Positions 16,473 to 24,457 of a DNA stretch of 57,928 nucleotides are shown here, piece by piece. Source of the stretch: Candidatus Woesearchaeota archaeon (GTDB lineage Archaea > Nanobdellota > Nanobdellia > Woesearchaeales > GW2011-AR9); the NCBI GenBank assembly GCA_023265685.1, contig JAHFSP010000006.1, positions 1 to 57,928 on the forward strand, in the 5' to 3' direction. Under the pieces are notes generated by a model that saw only the letters and a list, made by a program, of their open reading frames with translations, ran no database searches and was not told the origin of the DNA. The translations under genes were made by a program, and so were the position numbers. How positions within the stretch are numbered: position 1 is the stretch's first letter; the number at the start of each line of letters is the position of its first letter.

Positions 16473-18503
16473 TCACTTATCTTTGTTCTTGCTTTCTTTT
16501 ACTTTTTTGGTTTGAGTAATAGTTTTTGTAGCGTTTTTTACAGCGGCTTTTACAGTAGCTTGTGTGGTTTGTTCTTTTTTCCATTCGATCTCTTTTTTCA
16601 TGGCTTCTAAGGTGTCTCGTACATTGATGGCTTTTTCGAAATCAAGTGTTTCAGCGGCTTTGAGCATCTCGCTTTCGAGTTCTACTATTTTATCATGGAG
16701 GTCTTTATTGCTGAGGTGTTTGATGCATTTGATTTCTCTTTGAGAAGGAGCAATGGATTTGACAATGGTGTGTGGCGTGATGCCGTGTTCTTTGTTGAAC
16801 TTGATTTGTTCTTCTCGGCGTTTTTTGGTGATGGCGACAGCTTGCCTGATGGATTTTGTGATGATGTCGGCGTATAAAATAACATGGCCGTGTTCGTTGC
16901 GTGCAGCTCGACCAATAGTCTGGATTAGGCTTCGTTCGTCACGTAAGAAACCTTCTTTATCAGCATCGAAAATAGCAATTAATGAGACTTCTGGTAAGTC
17001 AAGACCTTCTCGCAGGAGATTAATTCCTACTAAGATGTCAAAGTCTCCGGCACGTAATCCACGAATTAACTCAATACGTTCCATGGTTTCTATCTCTGAA
17101 TGCATATAACGAACCTTGAGTTCTTGTTGTGCAAGAAACTCAGTAAGATCTTCGGCCATGCGTTTGGTAAGAGTAGTAATTAAAATTCGCTCACCATTGG
17201 CAATGACTTTTTTGATTTCTCCAATGACATCTTTAATCTGTCCTTCAATAGGTCGTACTTCGATTGTGGGGTCAAGCAAACCAGTTGGTCGGATGATTAA
17301 TTCTACTACTTGTCCACTGGTTTGAAGTTCGTATTCACTTGGTGTTGCTGAGACGAACAGAGTATGTTTGAAATATTTTTCAAATTCTTCAAATTTGAGG
17401 GGGCGATTGTCATAGGCACAGGGAAGGCGAAAGCCAAAGTCAACAAGATTTTTTTTACGTGAATAATCTCCATGATACATGCCGCGTGATTGAGGAACAG
17501 TCTGATGGCTTTCATCTATAATAAGGAGGAAGTCATCTCCAAAATAGTCTAATAAGCAGTATGGTGGTTGTCCAGGGCTTCGTCCATCAAAGTGTCGTGA
17601 GTAATTTTCAATACCTGTGCAGTACCCCATTTCGCGCATCATTTCGAGATCGTAATTAACGCGCTTCTTGAGACGTTCTGCTTCGAGAGGCGCAAGCTGA
17701 GGAAGTTGTTCTTTGAGTTCGTGGCGAATTGCGGCCATGGCATTTTTTTGTTTTTCTTCTGGTACGACGAATTGTTTTGCAGGAAAAAGACGAACTGTAT
17801 CCAGTTTAGTTTGTGTAATGCCGGTAATAGGGTGAACTTCTGCGATACGTTCGACTTCGTCTCCAAAAAATTCAATGCGGATAATTATGGGGTCGTAGGG
17901 GAGAAAGATGTCAATAGCGTCTCCTCGAATGCGAAAATTACCCTCAGCAGGTGTAGTATCATTACGTTCATAGAGCATGGAAATCAGTTGATGGAGAAAT
18001 TGCTGGCGAGGGATAGTAGCTCCCTTCTTGATTTCATAGGATAGTTGCGCGAAATCTTGCGGGTTTCCTGCACCATAAATACAAGAGATAGAGGCAACCA
18101 CAATCACATCATCTCGTGAGAGAAGTGAAGTCATCGTTTTGAGACGAAGTTTTTCGATTTCTTTGTTGACGGTCGATTCCTTTTCAATATAGGTGTCGGT
18201 TGTCGGCAGATAACTTTCTGGTTGATAATAATCGTAATAAGAGATAAAATATTCTACGCGGTTTTCTGGAAAGAGTTCTTTAAATTCGGCATAGAGTTGA
18301 CCAGCAAGAGTTTTGTTGTGGGCAAGTACTAATGTTTTCTTGCCATAGTTTTGAATCAGGTTGGCCATGACAAATGTCTTTCCGCTGCCAGTGATTCCGA
18401 GAAGAGTTTGACGAGGATATTTTTTTATCCCCTGTGTGAGTTTTTCAATAGCTTGGGGTTGTCCGCCGGCTGGTGGGAACTGTGAGGTAAGATGGAATGA
18501 CAT
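16473..18503 (-). CDS. uvrB: Excinuclease ABC subunit B
   Basis: A 676-aa UvrB, the damage-verifying helicase-like subunit of nucleotide excision repair. Motif I LLGITGSGKTFVM (35-46); beta-hairpin YYDYYQPESYLPTTDTYIEK; motif II LLIIDESHQTVPQ; VSATPSEYEL; motif V/VI region ILVGINLLREGLDLPEVSLI and RSLIQTIGRAARN; C-terminal UVR domain (LESEMLKAAETLDFEKAINV) that binds UvrC. A Lys/Thr-rich tail follows. Full length. UvrA is not in the window. It is a bacterial-type gene found in some archaea, probably by ancient transfer. Confidence 0.97.
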   Translation of the reverse strand: MSFHLTSQFPPAGGQPQAIEKLTQGIKKYPRQTLLGITGSGKTFVMANLIQNYGKKTLVLAHNKTLAGQLYAEFKELFPENRVEYFISYYDYYQPESYLPTTDTYIEKESTVNKEIEKLRLKTMTSLLSRDDVIVVASISCIYGAGNPQDFAQLSYEIKKGATIPRQQFLHQLISMLYERNDTTPAEGNFRIRGDAIDIFLPYDPIIIRIEFFGDEVERIAEVHPITGITQTKLDTVRLFPAKQFVVPEEKQKNAMAAIRHELKEQLPQLAPLEAERLKKRVNYDLEMMREMGYCTGIENYSRHFDGRSPGQPPYCLLDYFGDDFLLIIDESHQTVPQSRGMYHGDYSRKKNLVDFGFRLPCAYDNRPLKFEEFEKYFKHTLFVSATPSEYELQTSGQVVELIIRPTGLLDPTIEVRPIEGQIKDVIGEIKKVIANGERILITTLTKRMAEDLTEFLAQQELKVRYMHSEIETMERIELIRGLRAGDFDILVGINLLREGLDLPEVSLIAIFDADKEGFLRDERSLIQTIGRAARNEHGHVILYADIITKSIRQAVAITKKRREEQIKFNKEHGITPHTIVKSIAPSQREIKCIKHLSNKDLHDKIVELESEMLKAAETLDFEKAINVRDTLEAMKKEIEWKKEQTTQATVKAAVKNATKTITQTKKVKESKNKDK

Positions 18504-18677
18504 AGGTTAGTGTGTAGATTAATAAGTAATTTTGAGAGTTGTGATGGGTTTCTTTTTAATGTTTGTTCTTGTTTTTTGTTGCTTTTTGGCTAATTATCTC
18601 ATGAAGCTTCATGAAGAATAGGCAGTATATGTAATCTTAGACTTGATTTTTTAAAGTAGAGCTATTTTTAGTAAGAT

Positions 18678-19484
18678 ATGAATGGTTTTGTTTTTAATAC
18701 AGAAATAGATCAATTTGACGTTGGGTATTGTGGACCAAGAGATATGATTAGTATTCAAAGAGATGTGAGTAGAGAAGGATCTCGCAGAACTGTTAGTATT
18801 GTAGATATGGATATTTCTGATGTTACTTATCGCGATCACAGAGATAGGCGGTTGGTTAACATTTCTTTAGAAGCTCCAAGAATAGGGAGAATTAATCCTC
18901 AATATGGTTTATCTGTGAAAACAGTTTCTTTTTCTTATTATGCTACTCCAGAGACTTTTGCTTGTGCGGTTTCTTCAATGGCTGAAAACTTAGATGAACT
19001 GATAGGAATACGCTTTCCTACTTATTTTTATACTGGTGTTGATCAGCAGGTTAACCCCCCTTTTGGTATTTTACTTGGAACAAACTTTTCTGAGCCTATT
19101 GCTGTACTAAAGCAGGTACTACCTTTGGATGATATGTTTTCTCTTGATTTTGAGTCTCCCATTTCTCTGAGACTTGCTGCACAGATAATTGGTTCGTCCT
19201 ATAAAGAATGGTTAGGTTCTATAGTAGGAACAATTCGCTACGGGTCATGTATTGACGAGGGTCGTAGAGGGTTTGATCTTTATAATGATAAAGATTATTT
19301 ATGTACTGTTTCTCAAACTTCAATTGAAAATAGATCAAGAAATAGCCACGTTATGTTAAAGTTGGATTTGGCAAAATCTCCATTCTATCTTTCATCAACG
19401 ATTGCAAGAAGATTAGCTAAGTTGGTAGTTGCATCTAATAATCATTTACAGAAATCTTCTGGGTCTCTAAGAATTTGTACCTGA
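18678..19484 (+). CDS. Hypothetical protein, 268 aa
   Basis: Not recognised. A soluble, strand-rich protein with no clear catalytic motif, no signal peptide and no membrane helix. Features: VSIVDMDISDVTYRDHRDRR and a long middle part with mixed aromatic residues (SVKTVSFSYYATPETFACAV); C-terminus helical (STIARRLAKLVVASNNHLQK). It has its own transcription unit between uvrB (divergent) and the radical SAM gene (convergent). Codon use is more AT-rich than in uvrB. May be lineage specific. Confidence 0.6.
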   Translation: MNGFVFNTEIDQFDVGYCGPRDMISIQRDVSREGSRRTVSIVDMDISDVTYRDHRDRRLVNISLEAPRIGRINPQYGLSVKTVSFSYYATPETFACAVSSMAENLDELIGIRFPTYFYTGVDQQVNPPFGILLGTNFSEPIAVLKQVLPLDDMFSLDFESPISLRLAAQIIGSSYKEWLGSIVGTIRYGSCIDEGRRGFDLYNDKDYLCTVSQTSIENRSRNSHVMLKLDLAKSPFYLSSTIARRLAKLVVASNNHLQKSSGSLRICT

Positions 19485-19571
19485 AGGTGGGGAATTTTTT
19501 TATAAAATCTCGTTTAATAGAGTATCTCTTAAATGACTGTAAAATAAATGGTAGGTAAATTCAAACTGTCT

Positions 19572-20888
19572 CTATCTTTCTTTTATAATTTCTAATTCTT
19601 TATTAAGAAGATCAATGAATAATTTTGTCTTGTAGAGTTCTACAACATCTTGAGTTGGCGTTTTAATGATCATGCTGCTGTGGGTTTCGCTGTAACGTTC
19701 GACGGTTTTCTTTTCAAATAATGTTGTATTGTTAAGAAGCATACTGTGATGCGCAACGAGTTTGTGCTGTTTGGTTGCGTGAGTGAGAAGGAATCGTGCT
19801 GAGTTGAGAAATTTGTAGAATGTGTCGCCGGGAAGCCCATACATGAGGTCGATTTTGTAGGTGAGCTTACGTGAAGCACTTAACATTTGCAATGCTGCGG
19901 CGACTTTCCCAATATGGGTCGGTCGGTTTATTTCTTTTAATACGACAGGATCGGTTGATTGAAGACCCAGTTCGATATCGATTTTGAATGAGTAGTTTTC
20001 TAGTTTCTTTATAGTTGATTCGTCCATGAGTTCTGGTCGCATTTCACAATGGAGTTTGAGTGGTTTAGTGTTGGTGGGATTTTTGGTTTCTTGTCTTTTT
20101 TTTACTTGTTGCTCTATAATATCGAGAATTATGAACATGCGTTCTTTGTTACTGTTGAAATTGGCATCGAGTACGGTGAGATTTTCAAAAGAGTAATTTT
20201 GAAAGAGCAGGGGGATGTTTTTGTGAAGGTATTCTAATGAGAAATAACGAAGGGTGGGTTTGGCGTAGTGGCAAAAGTGACAATCGAAAAGGCAACCGCG
20301 GGCAGTTTCAAGACGGACCACATTATACCTTTCATCTATCGTGGAATTAGTACTATTTGTACTATAGGGAAAGGGGATTTCATCAAGATTTTCTAGTTCA
20401 ATTGAGGGGTTTTCTTGTCGTTGTTGGGGTGATTTTTGTTGGTTGAGATAGACTACGTTATGTACTTGTTCTTTTGAGATGGTGCCTTTCCAATAATCGA
20501 TACATTCTTTGAAAGCAATTTCTCCTTCTTGGCGAATGATGAACTCAACATCAGGAGTAAGCAGATGTTCACTGACTTCAACTCCTCCAAGAATAATTTT
20601 CATCGTTGGGTGAAGGCGTTTGATAGAGCGTACGAAATCACGAATCATTTCACCGCTCCAAATGTAACAGCTGAATGCAACAATATCGGGTTTTTCTAAT
20701 GCAAGATAGGCCAGAGCTTGAATTTCAAGATTTTTATTTGTTTCATATGATACTCGATTGCCAAAGGAGAATTCTTGGATTTGGATGTCAACGTCAGGAT
20801 GATATTTTGTGGCGTAGCCTTTGAGGTAGTGTAATCCTAATGGAAAGACATCTTGTTGTACACTAAAAGCGAGCAGGAGTATTTTCAT
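19572..20888 (-). CDS. B12-binding-domain radical SAM protein
   Basis: A 438-aa radical SAM enzyme. The N-terminal 150 residues have the cobalamin-binding-like Rossmann layout (MKILLLAFSVQQDVFPLGLHYL, PDIVAFSCYIWSGEMIRDFV, KIILGGVEVSEH, EFIIRQEGE); the radical SAM core has ETARGCLFDCHFCHYAKPTL, with the three Cys that hold the 4Fe-4S cluster, and DANFNSNKERM, ELGLQSTDP, KIDLMYGLPGDT. The B12 signature DxHxxG is not evident, so cobalamin may not bind. A longer frame opens upstream to 21146, but that part overlaps the upstream gene and is unlike the family; ATG 20888 starts a standard B12-binding domain. Overlaps the upstream Cys-motif gene by 26 bases. Substrate unknown. Confidence 0.85.
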   Translation of the reverse strand: MKILLLAFSVQQDVFPLGLHYLKGYATKYHPDVDIQIQEFSFGNRVSYETNKNLEIQALAYLALEKPDIVAFSCYIWSGEMIRDFVRSIKRLHPTMKIILGGVEVSEHLLTPDVEFIIRQEGEIAFKECIDYWKGTISKEQVHNVVYLNQQKSPQQRQENPSIELENLDEIPFPYSTNSTNSTIDERYNVVRLETARGCLFDCHFCHYAKPTLRYFSLEYLHKNIPLLFQNYSFENLTVLDANFNSNKERMFIILDIIEQQVKKRQETKNPTNTKPLKLHCEMRPELMDESTIKKLENYSFKIDIELGLQSTDPVVLKEINRPTHIGKVAAALQMLSASRKLTYKIDLMYGLPGDTFYKFLNSARFLLTHATKQHKLVAHHSMLLNNTTLFEKKTVERYSETHSSMIIKTPTQDVVELYKTKLFIDLLNKELEIIKER

Positions 20889-21660
20889 TTTTTTTGGTTG
20901 TATTTTCTGGGGTTGTTTTTTCTTGATGGCGAGATTCCTGTTTTTGGGGAGATTCCTGATTGGTGGATTCCCGATTGAGGAAGATGAGGGCGTCGTTGTA
21001 TGTTTGGTTTTTAGTGATGGGGTTTGGGGTGAAATTTTTGCCGGTTCCGGAGTGAACATCCAAAGGGCAGTGTTGGGTGAAGAGGCAACCGTTACAGGCT
21101 GAAGGCTTTGGAGGAATAATGGTGTTGGCTTGATCGAAGAATTCATAGCAATGTTCTGGGGGGATGGAGCAGAATGGTGCTGTGTGGAATAGTGGATAGC
21201 GCGACATGAGGATGAATTGAGTGTAGAGCTGGTTATAGAAAGGCGATTTGAAGAAGGAAGAGTTGAGGGTGTTTTGTTGTTCTTTGAGTCCTAGTGGTTC
21301 TTTGAGCTCTATGACAATACGATGAGCTTGCTCACAGATTTTTAATAATGCGGGAGTATGTTGTAGGGCTTTGATAGGTACAAATACTTCCAGCAATCGT
21401 TTTTTAAGAGTAAGAGATGTGAGTAAGAGGGGAATGGTGGTTAGGTCGTCTACGTATATGCGCACATAGGAGATGAATGTAGGGATAGGTGTTGGTACTA
21501 GATGTTGTGGTAGGGCAATGCCACGTAAGGGGTGTGGGTGTTTTTCGAGAATGGCATATGCTAATGTTCGTTCATGTTCTTGAGTGATTGAAATAATAAG
21601 AGGAAGAGTACTGCGTGCCTGTGTTGCATTCGCGAGATTAAAGAGTTGCTTTTGGAGCAT
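20863..21660 (-). CDS. Protein with an auxiliary-cluster-like Cys motif, partner of the radical SAM enzyme
   Basis: A 265-aa protein, not assigned to a family with certainty. Residues 20-130 look like a TIM-barrel-like or repeat segment (LPLIISITQEHERTLAYAIL, LEVFVPIKAL, RIVIELKEPLGLKEQ). Then FCSIPPEHCYEFFDQAN and ACNGCLFTQHCP, which resemble the C-terminal Fe-S segment of certain archaeal radical SAM proteins (PFC..P....F......C..C.....CP). The last 45 residues are Lys/Glu/Thr-rich and disordered, and this tail overlaps the start of the radical SAM gene by 26 bases. Possibly a split auxiliary subunit for that enzyme. Confidence 0.55.
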   Translation of the reverse strand: MLQKQLFNLANATQARSTLPLIISITQEHERTLAYAILEKHPHPLRGIALPQHLVPTPIPTFISYVRIYVDDLTTIPLLLTSLTLKKRLLEVFVPIKALQHTPALLKICEQAHRIVIELKEPLGLKEQQNTLNSSFFKSPFYNQLYTQFILMSRYPLFHTAPFCSIPPEHCYEFFDQANTIIPPKPSACNGCLFTQHCPLDVHSGTGKNFTPNPITKNQTYNDALIFLNRESTNQESPQKQESRHQEKTTPENTTKKNENTPARF

Positions 21661-21745
21661 GAGTGAATTTTAAAGTTGTTTCTATAAGTACTTTTGGGGT
21701 AAAAATTAAAAAGGAGAGATATTTTGGAACAGATAGGTTACGATT

Positions 21746-22444
21746 ATGAAAACAGTCTTGAAAACAGTTTCACGTTCTGGATTTGAAGTGGCAGGGCGTG
21801 CTTTTTTATGGTTGGTTATTCTGACGACATTTGGTTTGTTTGGTGTATTCTTGTTTTATCTTCTTCCACAGGTGATGCAGTTTGCGGGAGTGATTATAGT
21901 TGCACTGGTGTTAGGGTGGCTTGCAGCCGATTTTATTACTGGTTTAATTCATTGGTTTGGCGATACGTGGGGTAAACCTAGTTGGCCGATTCTGGGTAAA
22001 TATTTTATTGAGGATTTTCGGATTCATCATATTGAGCCACAGAAAATTTGTGAACATGATTTTGTGTATATGTGTGCGTCGAGTTTCTTTTTTGCTCCGT
22101 ATGTTATAGTTGGTGGCATTTACATACTTTTACAGGGAGACGTGGTAGGTGTTTTTGTGGGAACGATTATTGTAAGTATGGCTATGTGGGGTGCTCTTAC
22201 TAATTTGTTTCATAAGTGGGCCCACGACAATCCGGTAAATGTACCACGCTTGGCGAAGTGGCTACAACGTACACGTATTATATTATCGCCAGATCATCAC
22301 CAAGTTCATCATACCTATCCTCATTTGTCGTATTACGCTATTACTAATGGATGGGTAAATTATGTTCTTGAGAAGATTAAGTTCTTTCGGGCTTTGGAAT
22401 GGATCATTTGTAAGTTGTTTAGGACAACTCCTCGTCAGTCTTAG
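21746..22444 (+). CDS. Plasmanylethanolamine desaturase homologue (PEDS1/TMEM189/CarF/Kua family)
   Basis: A 232-aa membrane protein with the full His signature of the family: DFITGLIHWFGDTWG (His69), FRIHHIEPQKICEHDFV (His94, 95, 104), LFHKWAHDNPVNVP (His156, 160), and ILSPDHHQVHHTYPHLSYYA followed by ITNGWVN (His184, 185, 188, 189). Four hydrophobic segments at about 18-40, 46-66, 108-130 and 133-153. In animals and myxobacteria the family makes the vinyl-ether bond of plasmalogens by desaturating an alkyl-ether lipid, using di-iron and oxygen. An archaeon has ether lipids, so a related desaturation is imaginable, but the real substrate is unknown. Confidence 0.88.
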   Translation: MKTVLKTVSRSGFEVAGRAFLWLVILTTFGLFGVFLFYLLPQVMQFAGVIIVALVLGWLAADFITGLIHWFGDTWGKPSWPILGKYFIEDFRIHHIEPQKICEHDFVYMCASSFFFAPYVIVGGIYILLQGDVVGVFVGTIIVSMAMWGALTNLFHKWAHDNPVNVPRLAKWLQRTRIILSPDHHQVHHTYPHLSYYAITNGWVNYVLEKIKFFRALEWIICKLFRTTPRQS

Positions 22445-22474
22445 GTTGTCTTCTAATTTTCAATTTTCTAATTC

Positions 22475-22792
22475 CTAAGTCATTCTGATTAACAACCCAC
22501 TACTGCCACAATAGAAGAATGTTCTGGTAATGTTAAAATGAGAGACTTTACGAATTCTGCGTAACTGTTTTCTGGCTTTGACATAACGCGGACTACATTT
22601 TACTTCATAGGCGTCGTACTTATCACCACGACGGGGTAGGATATCAATTTCACCAATTAAGCGTTGCTTGCGTCGAAAAGGCTGATAGATCGGAACATGG
22701 GTTAGAATAGCCTCATACTCTTGTTCAAGTGATTCCTTGAGTTTATGCAGGTAGTGATCATGTTTGGTCATGGAAGGTTTGTGTTGGTACAA
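22475..22792 (-). CDS. PD-(D/E)XK nuclease-like protein
   Basis: A 105-aa protein with RLIGEIDILPRRG, then YDAYEVKCSPRYVKARKQL: an E...D...E-V-K pattern typical of the restriction-endonuclease-like fold (Holliday junction resolvase and archaeal RecB-like nucleases). Short, basic, cytoplasmic. It lies next to the tRNA-Ser gene, on the same strand and downstream of it. Nuclease activity is inferred from the motif; it could act on DNA or RNA. Confidence 0.7.
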   Translation of the reverse strand: MYQHKPSMTKHDHYLHKLKESLEQEYEAILTHVPIYQPFRRKQRLIGEIDILPRRGDKYDAYEVKCSPRYVKARKQLRRIRKVSHFNITRTFFYCGSSGLLIRMT

Positions 22793-22915
22793 ATCTCTGA
22801 CTATGATGTTTTGAAAGACGTTGGAAGATATAAAGATGTGTTATCACTAAGAAGAAGATGGTTTGGTGAGGGAGGGCGGCGGGGTAGTTTTTTTCTGTGT
22901 AAAAAATAAAAGAAG

Positions 22916-23138
22916 CGCCAGCACCCGGACTTTCGGGAAGATTCGAACCGGGTTTAGTCACTTCGCTTTCGCTTCGTTCGTAACCCGTTTCTTCGCTTCG
23001 CTTCGAACCGGGAATCCGTGAGGATCAGTTGTCTTATTTCTCTTGGTTGTCCAAAATGTTTTTCGAGACTGACGCAATATTCCCCAAGAGGAGAGCTTAG
23101 AAGCTCCGCTTCTCGTTACCGGGTTATGCGATGCTGGC
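22916..23138 (-). tRNA. tRNA-Ser (anticodon CGA) with three introns
   Basis: Read on the - strand from 23138. All stems are perfect: acceptor GCCAGCA (23138-23132) with TGCTGGC (22923-22917) plus discriminator G at 22916; D-stem GCA/TGC; anticodon stem TCAGT/ACTGA; variable arm TCC-TCAC-GGA; T-stem CCCGG/CCGGG with loop TTCGAA+T. Long variable arm and G73 fit tRNA-Ser. Anticodon CGA follows C32 T33. Exons (approximate): 23138-23116, 23076-23062, 23030-23002, 22929-22916, about 81 nt in total. Introns: 39 nt in the D-arm, 31 nt after position 37, 72 nt in the T-loop. A TATA box lies about 29 bases upstream and a T-rich stretch follows the 3' end. Exact splice points need folding of the bulge-helix-bulge motifs. 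Confidence 0.85.
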
Positions 23139-23160
23139 GTGTGAAGGTAGTTTGAGTGTC

Positions 23161-23171
23161 TTTTTATAAAA
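23161..23171 (-). promoter_or_regulatory. TATA box of the tRNA-Ser gene, at the 3' end of the GNAT gene
   Basis: TTTTATAAAAA on the - strand, centred about 28 bases before the tRNA 5' end at 23138. It overlaps the stop codon of the GNAT gene (23164), so the gene end and the promoter share bases. Confidence 0.6.
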
Positions 23172-23601
23172 ATTTCTCCATTTTCATGTGAGGAACAGTA
23201 AGATACTTTGAAGGGCGTGCTTCTCCTACAACTTGGTAACCACATTTTTCATAGAAAGGAACAGCATAATCGCGAGCGTTAAGAACCAGTCGCTGTAATC
23301 CTGCTTGGTGTGCTCGTTGCTCAACGTCTTGCATAAGAATGTTACCAATACCTCTACTTTGAGTAAATTGTTCGACAGCAACATAACGCACTTGTCCTTC
23401 ATCGGCTGAATTGAGAGTAAGTTGCGCGATACCTAAAAGCCTCTTATTTTCATATAGTGCGATATGAATGCTTTTATCTTCAGAGCTGTCTTGCTCGCTT
23501 CCTTTGGGATGTCCCCAAGGTTCACGGAGTAATCGATAACGCAAATCATAATATTGTTCAAATTCTTGAGCAGTTGTAGGTGAACGAATTTCCATTTCCA
23601 T
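23164..23601 (-). CDS. GNAT-family N-acetyltransferase
   Basis: A 145-aa single-domain GNAT enzyme that moves an acetyl group from acetyl-CoA to an amine. Visible: YDLRYRLLREPWGHPKGSEQ (N-terminal helices), IHIALYENKRLLGIAQLTLN (strands 2-4), QVRYVAVEQFTQSRGIGNIL with the Q/RxxGxG/A pyrophosphate-binding motif QSRGIG, and LVLNARDYAVPFYEKCGYQV, motif B with FYEKCGY. Closest in layout to YjcF/ElaA-type members. Substrate unknown. Its 3' end overlaps the promoter of the tRNA gene. Confidence 0.88.
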   Translation of the reverse strand: MEMEIRSPTTAQEFEQYYDLRYRLLREPWGHPKGSEQDSSEDKSIHIALYENKRLLGIAQLTLNSADEGQVRYVAVEQFTQSRGIGNILMQDVEQRAHQAGLQRLVLNARDYAVPFYEKCGYQVVGEARPSKYLTVPHMKMEKFL

Positions 23602-23691
23602 GAAAAATATGTAGTAAGATTATTTTTAAGAGCTATGGAACAAAGAAAGTAAACAAATATTACAAAAGAAAAAAAATACAAAAATCAAAAT

Positions 23692-23919
23692 CTAGCGTTT
23701 TTTAGCCATAGGCATTGTTTTTTCTGTTGAGCAGGCTCCCATACAACTTTTACAGGGGGGCATAACTAACATTAAGAAGCCACCAAGAACCATGAGCACA
23801 CCAAAGAAGGCAAGCCATCCGTCGATTCCGGTCCACATAGGCCAGAGAAAAGCATTAATTAGGACTAATGCTCCAATTACTAATTTTTTTACTGCATGAC
23901 ATCTCATACACATTTGCAT
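23692..23919 (-). CDS. Small membrane protein, two membrane helices
   Basis: A 75-aa protein with two hydrophobic helices (LVIGALVLINAFLWPMW and WLAFFGVLMVLGGFLMLV) and Cys on both ends: MCMRCHAVKK at the start and PPCKSCMGAC after the second helix, which may bind a metal on the same side of the membrane. A clear Shine-Dalgarno site (GAGGTGA) is found before the ATG. Located downstream of spt5 on the same strand, with a 70-base gap. Function unknown. Confidence 0.7.
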   Translation of the reverse strand: MQMCMRCHAVKKLVIGALVLINAFLWPMWTGIDGWLAFFGVLMVLGGFLMLVMPPCKSCMGACSTEKTMPMAKKR

Positions 23920-23988
23920 TGAAAATCACCTCTATTTTGGTTATGAGAAAGAAAAAGAGTATAAAAACGTATCTGTTTGTGCTTAATC

Positions 23989-24450
23989 CTATTCGTCGCT
24001 GCTACCTTCTCGACGAATAACTTTAACAGCGTCCATTTTAACAGTAATGGGGATAGGAACAGCTGATTCAAGTAATTCAACAACAATTTCTTCTTTTTGC
24101 TTGTTTACGCGCATAACTTTGGCGTTTTCGCGTTTGAACGGACCAGAAATAAGCTCAACAATGTCGTTTTTGTGAATGTTCATCTCTACTTTGACTTGCT
24201 CGAGCATGTGTTCAATTTCTTGATAGGGAATTTCTGCGGGAAGTAATCCACGTGAATAAGGAACACCTTGGAGCATGGCTTCGGCATCTTCACGTCCAGT
24301 TGCTTCAATGAAGATGTAGCCACGCATGCCATGAGGTCGAATGACTGCAAGAATACTTTTTGGAGTTTTCTTGAGTTTAGAAATGAGATAATCAACAACT
24401 TGATCTTCGCGGTTTGCGGCAGTGCGTAATCCAAAAATATGAGTTTCCAT
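23989..24450 (-). CDS. spt5: Transcription elongation factor Spt5 (NusG homologue)
   Basis: A 153-aa archaeal Spt5: NGN domain at 1-90 (METHIFGLRTAANREDQVVD, MRGYIFIEATGREDAEAMLQ) and a KOW domain at about 95-140 (NDIVELISGPFKRENAKVMR). It binds the polymerase clamp and makes transcription processive. A longer frame opens to 24522, but METHIFGLRT begins the family domain and the upstream residues would overlap secE. The gene follows secE by 7 bases, the standard archaeal secE-spt5 pair. It is of interest here because the sigma factor at 8.1 kb would compete for the same clamp surface. Confidence 0.92.
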   Translation of the reverse strand: METHIFGLRTAANREDQVVDYLISKLKKTPKSILAVIRPHGMRGYIFIEATGREDAEAMLQGVPYSRGLLPAEIPYQEIEHMLEQVKVEMNIHKNDIVELISGPFKRENAKVMRVNKQKEEIVVELLESAVPIPITVKMDAVKVIRREGSSDE

Positions 24451-24457
24451 GGTGGTC

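Noticed and set aside
17706..18044. 112-codon frame on the + strand inside uvrB
   Set aside because: Fully inside a well-conserved gene on the other strand; Phe/Val/Cys-rich composition typical of an antisense shadow.
20889..21146. 86-residue N-terminal extension of the radical SAM gene
   Set aside because: It overlaps the Cys-motif gene, is low complexity, and the B12-like domain starts normally at ATG 20888.
22960..23005. Short repeats (GCGAAG/CTTCGC) considered as a CRISPR-like or satellite array
   Set aside because: Only a few irregular units with no spacers, all inside the tRNA-Ser intron.
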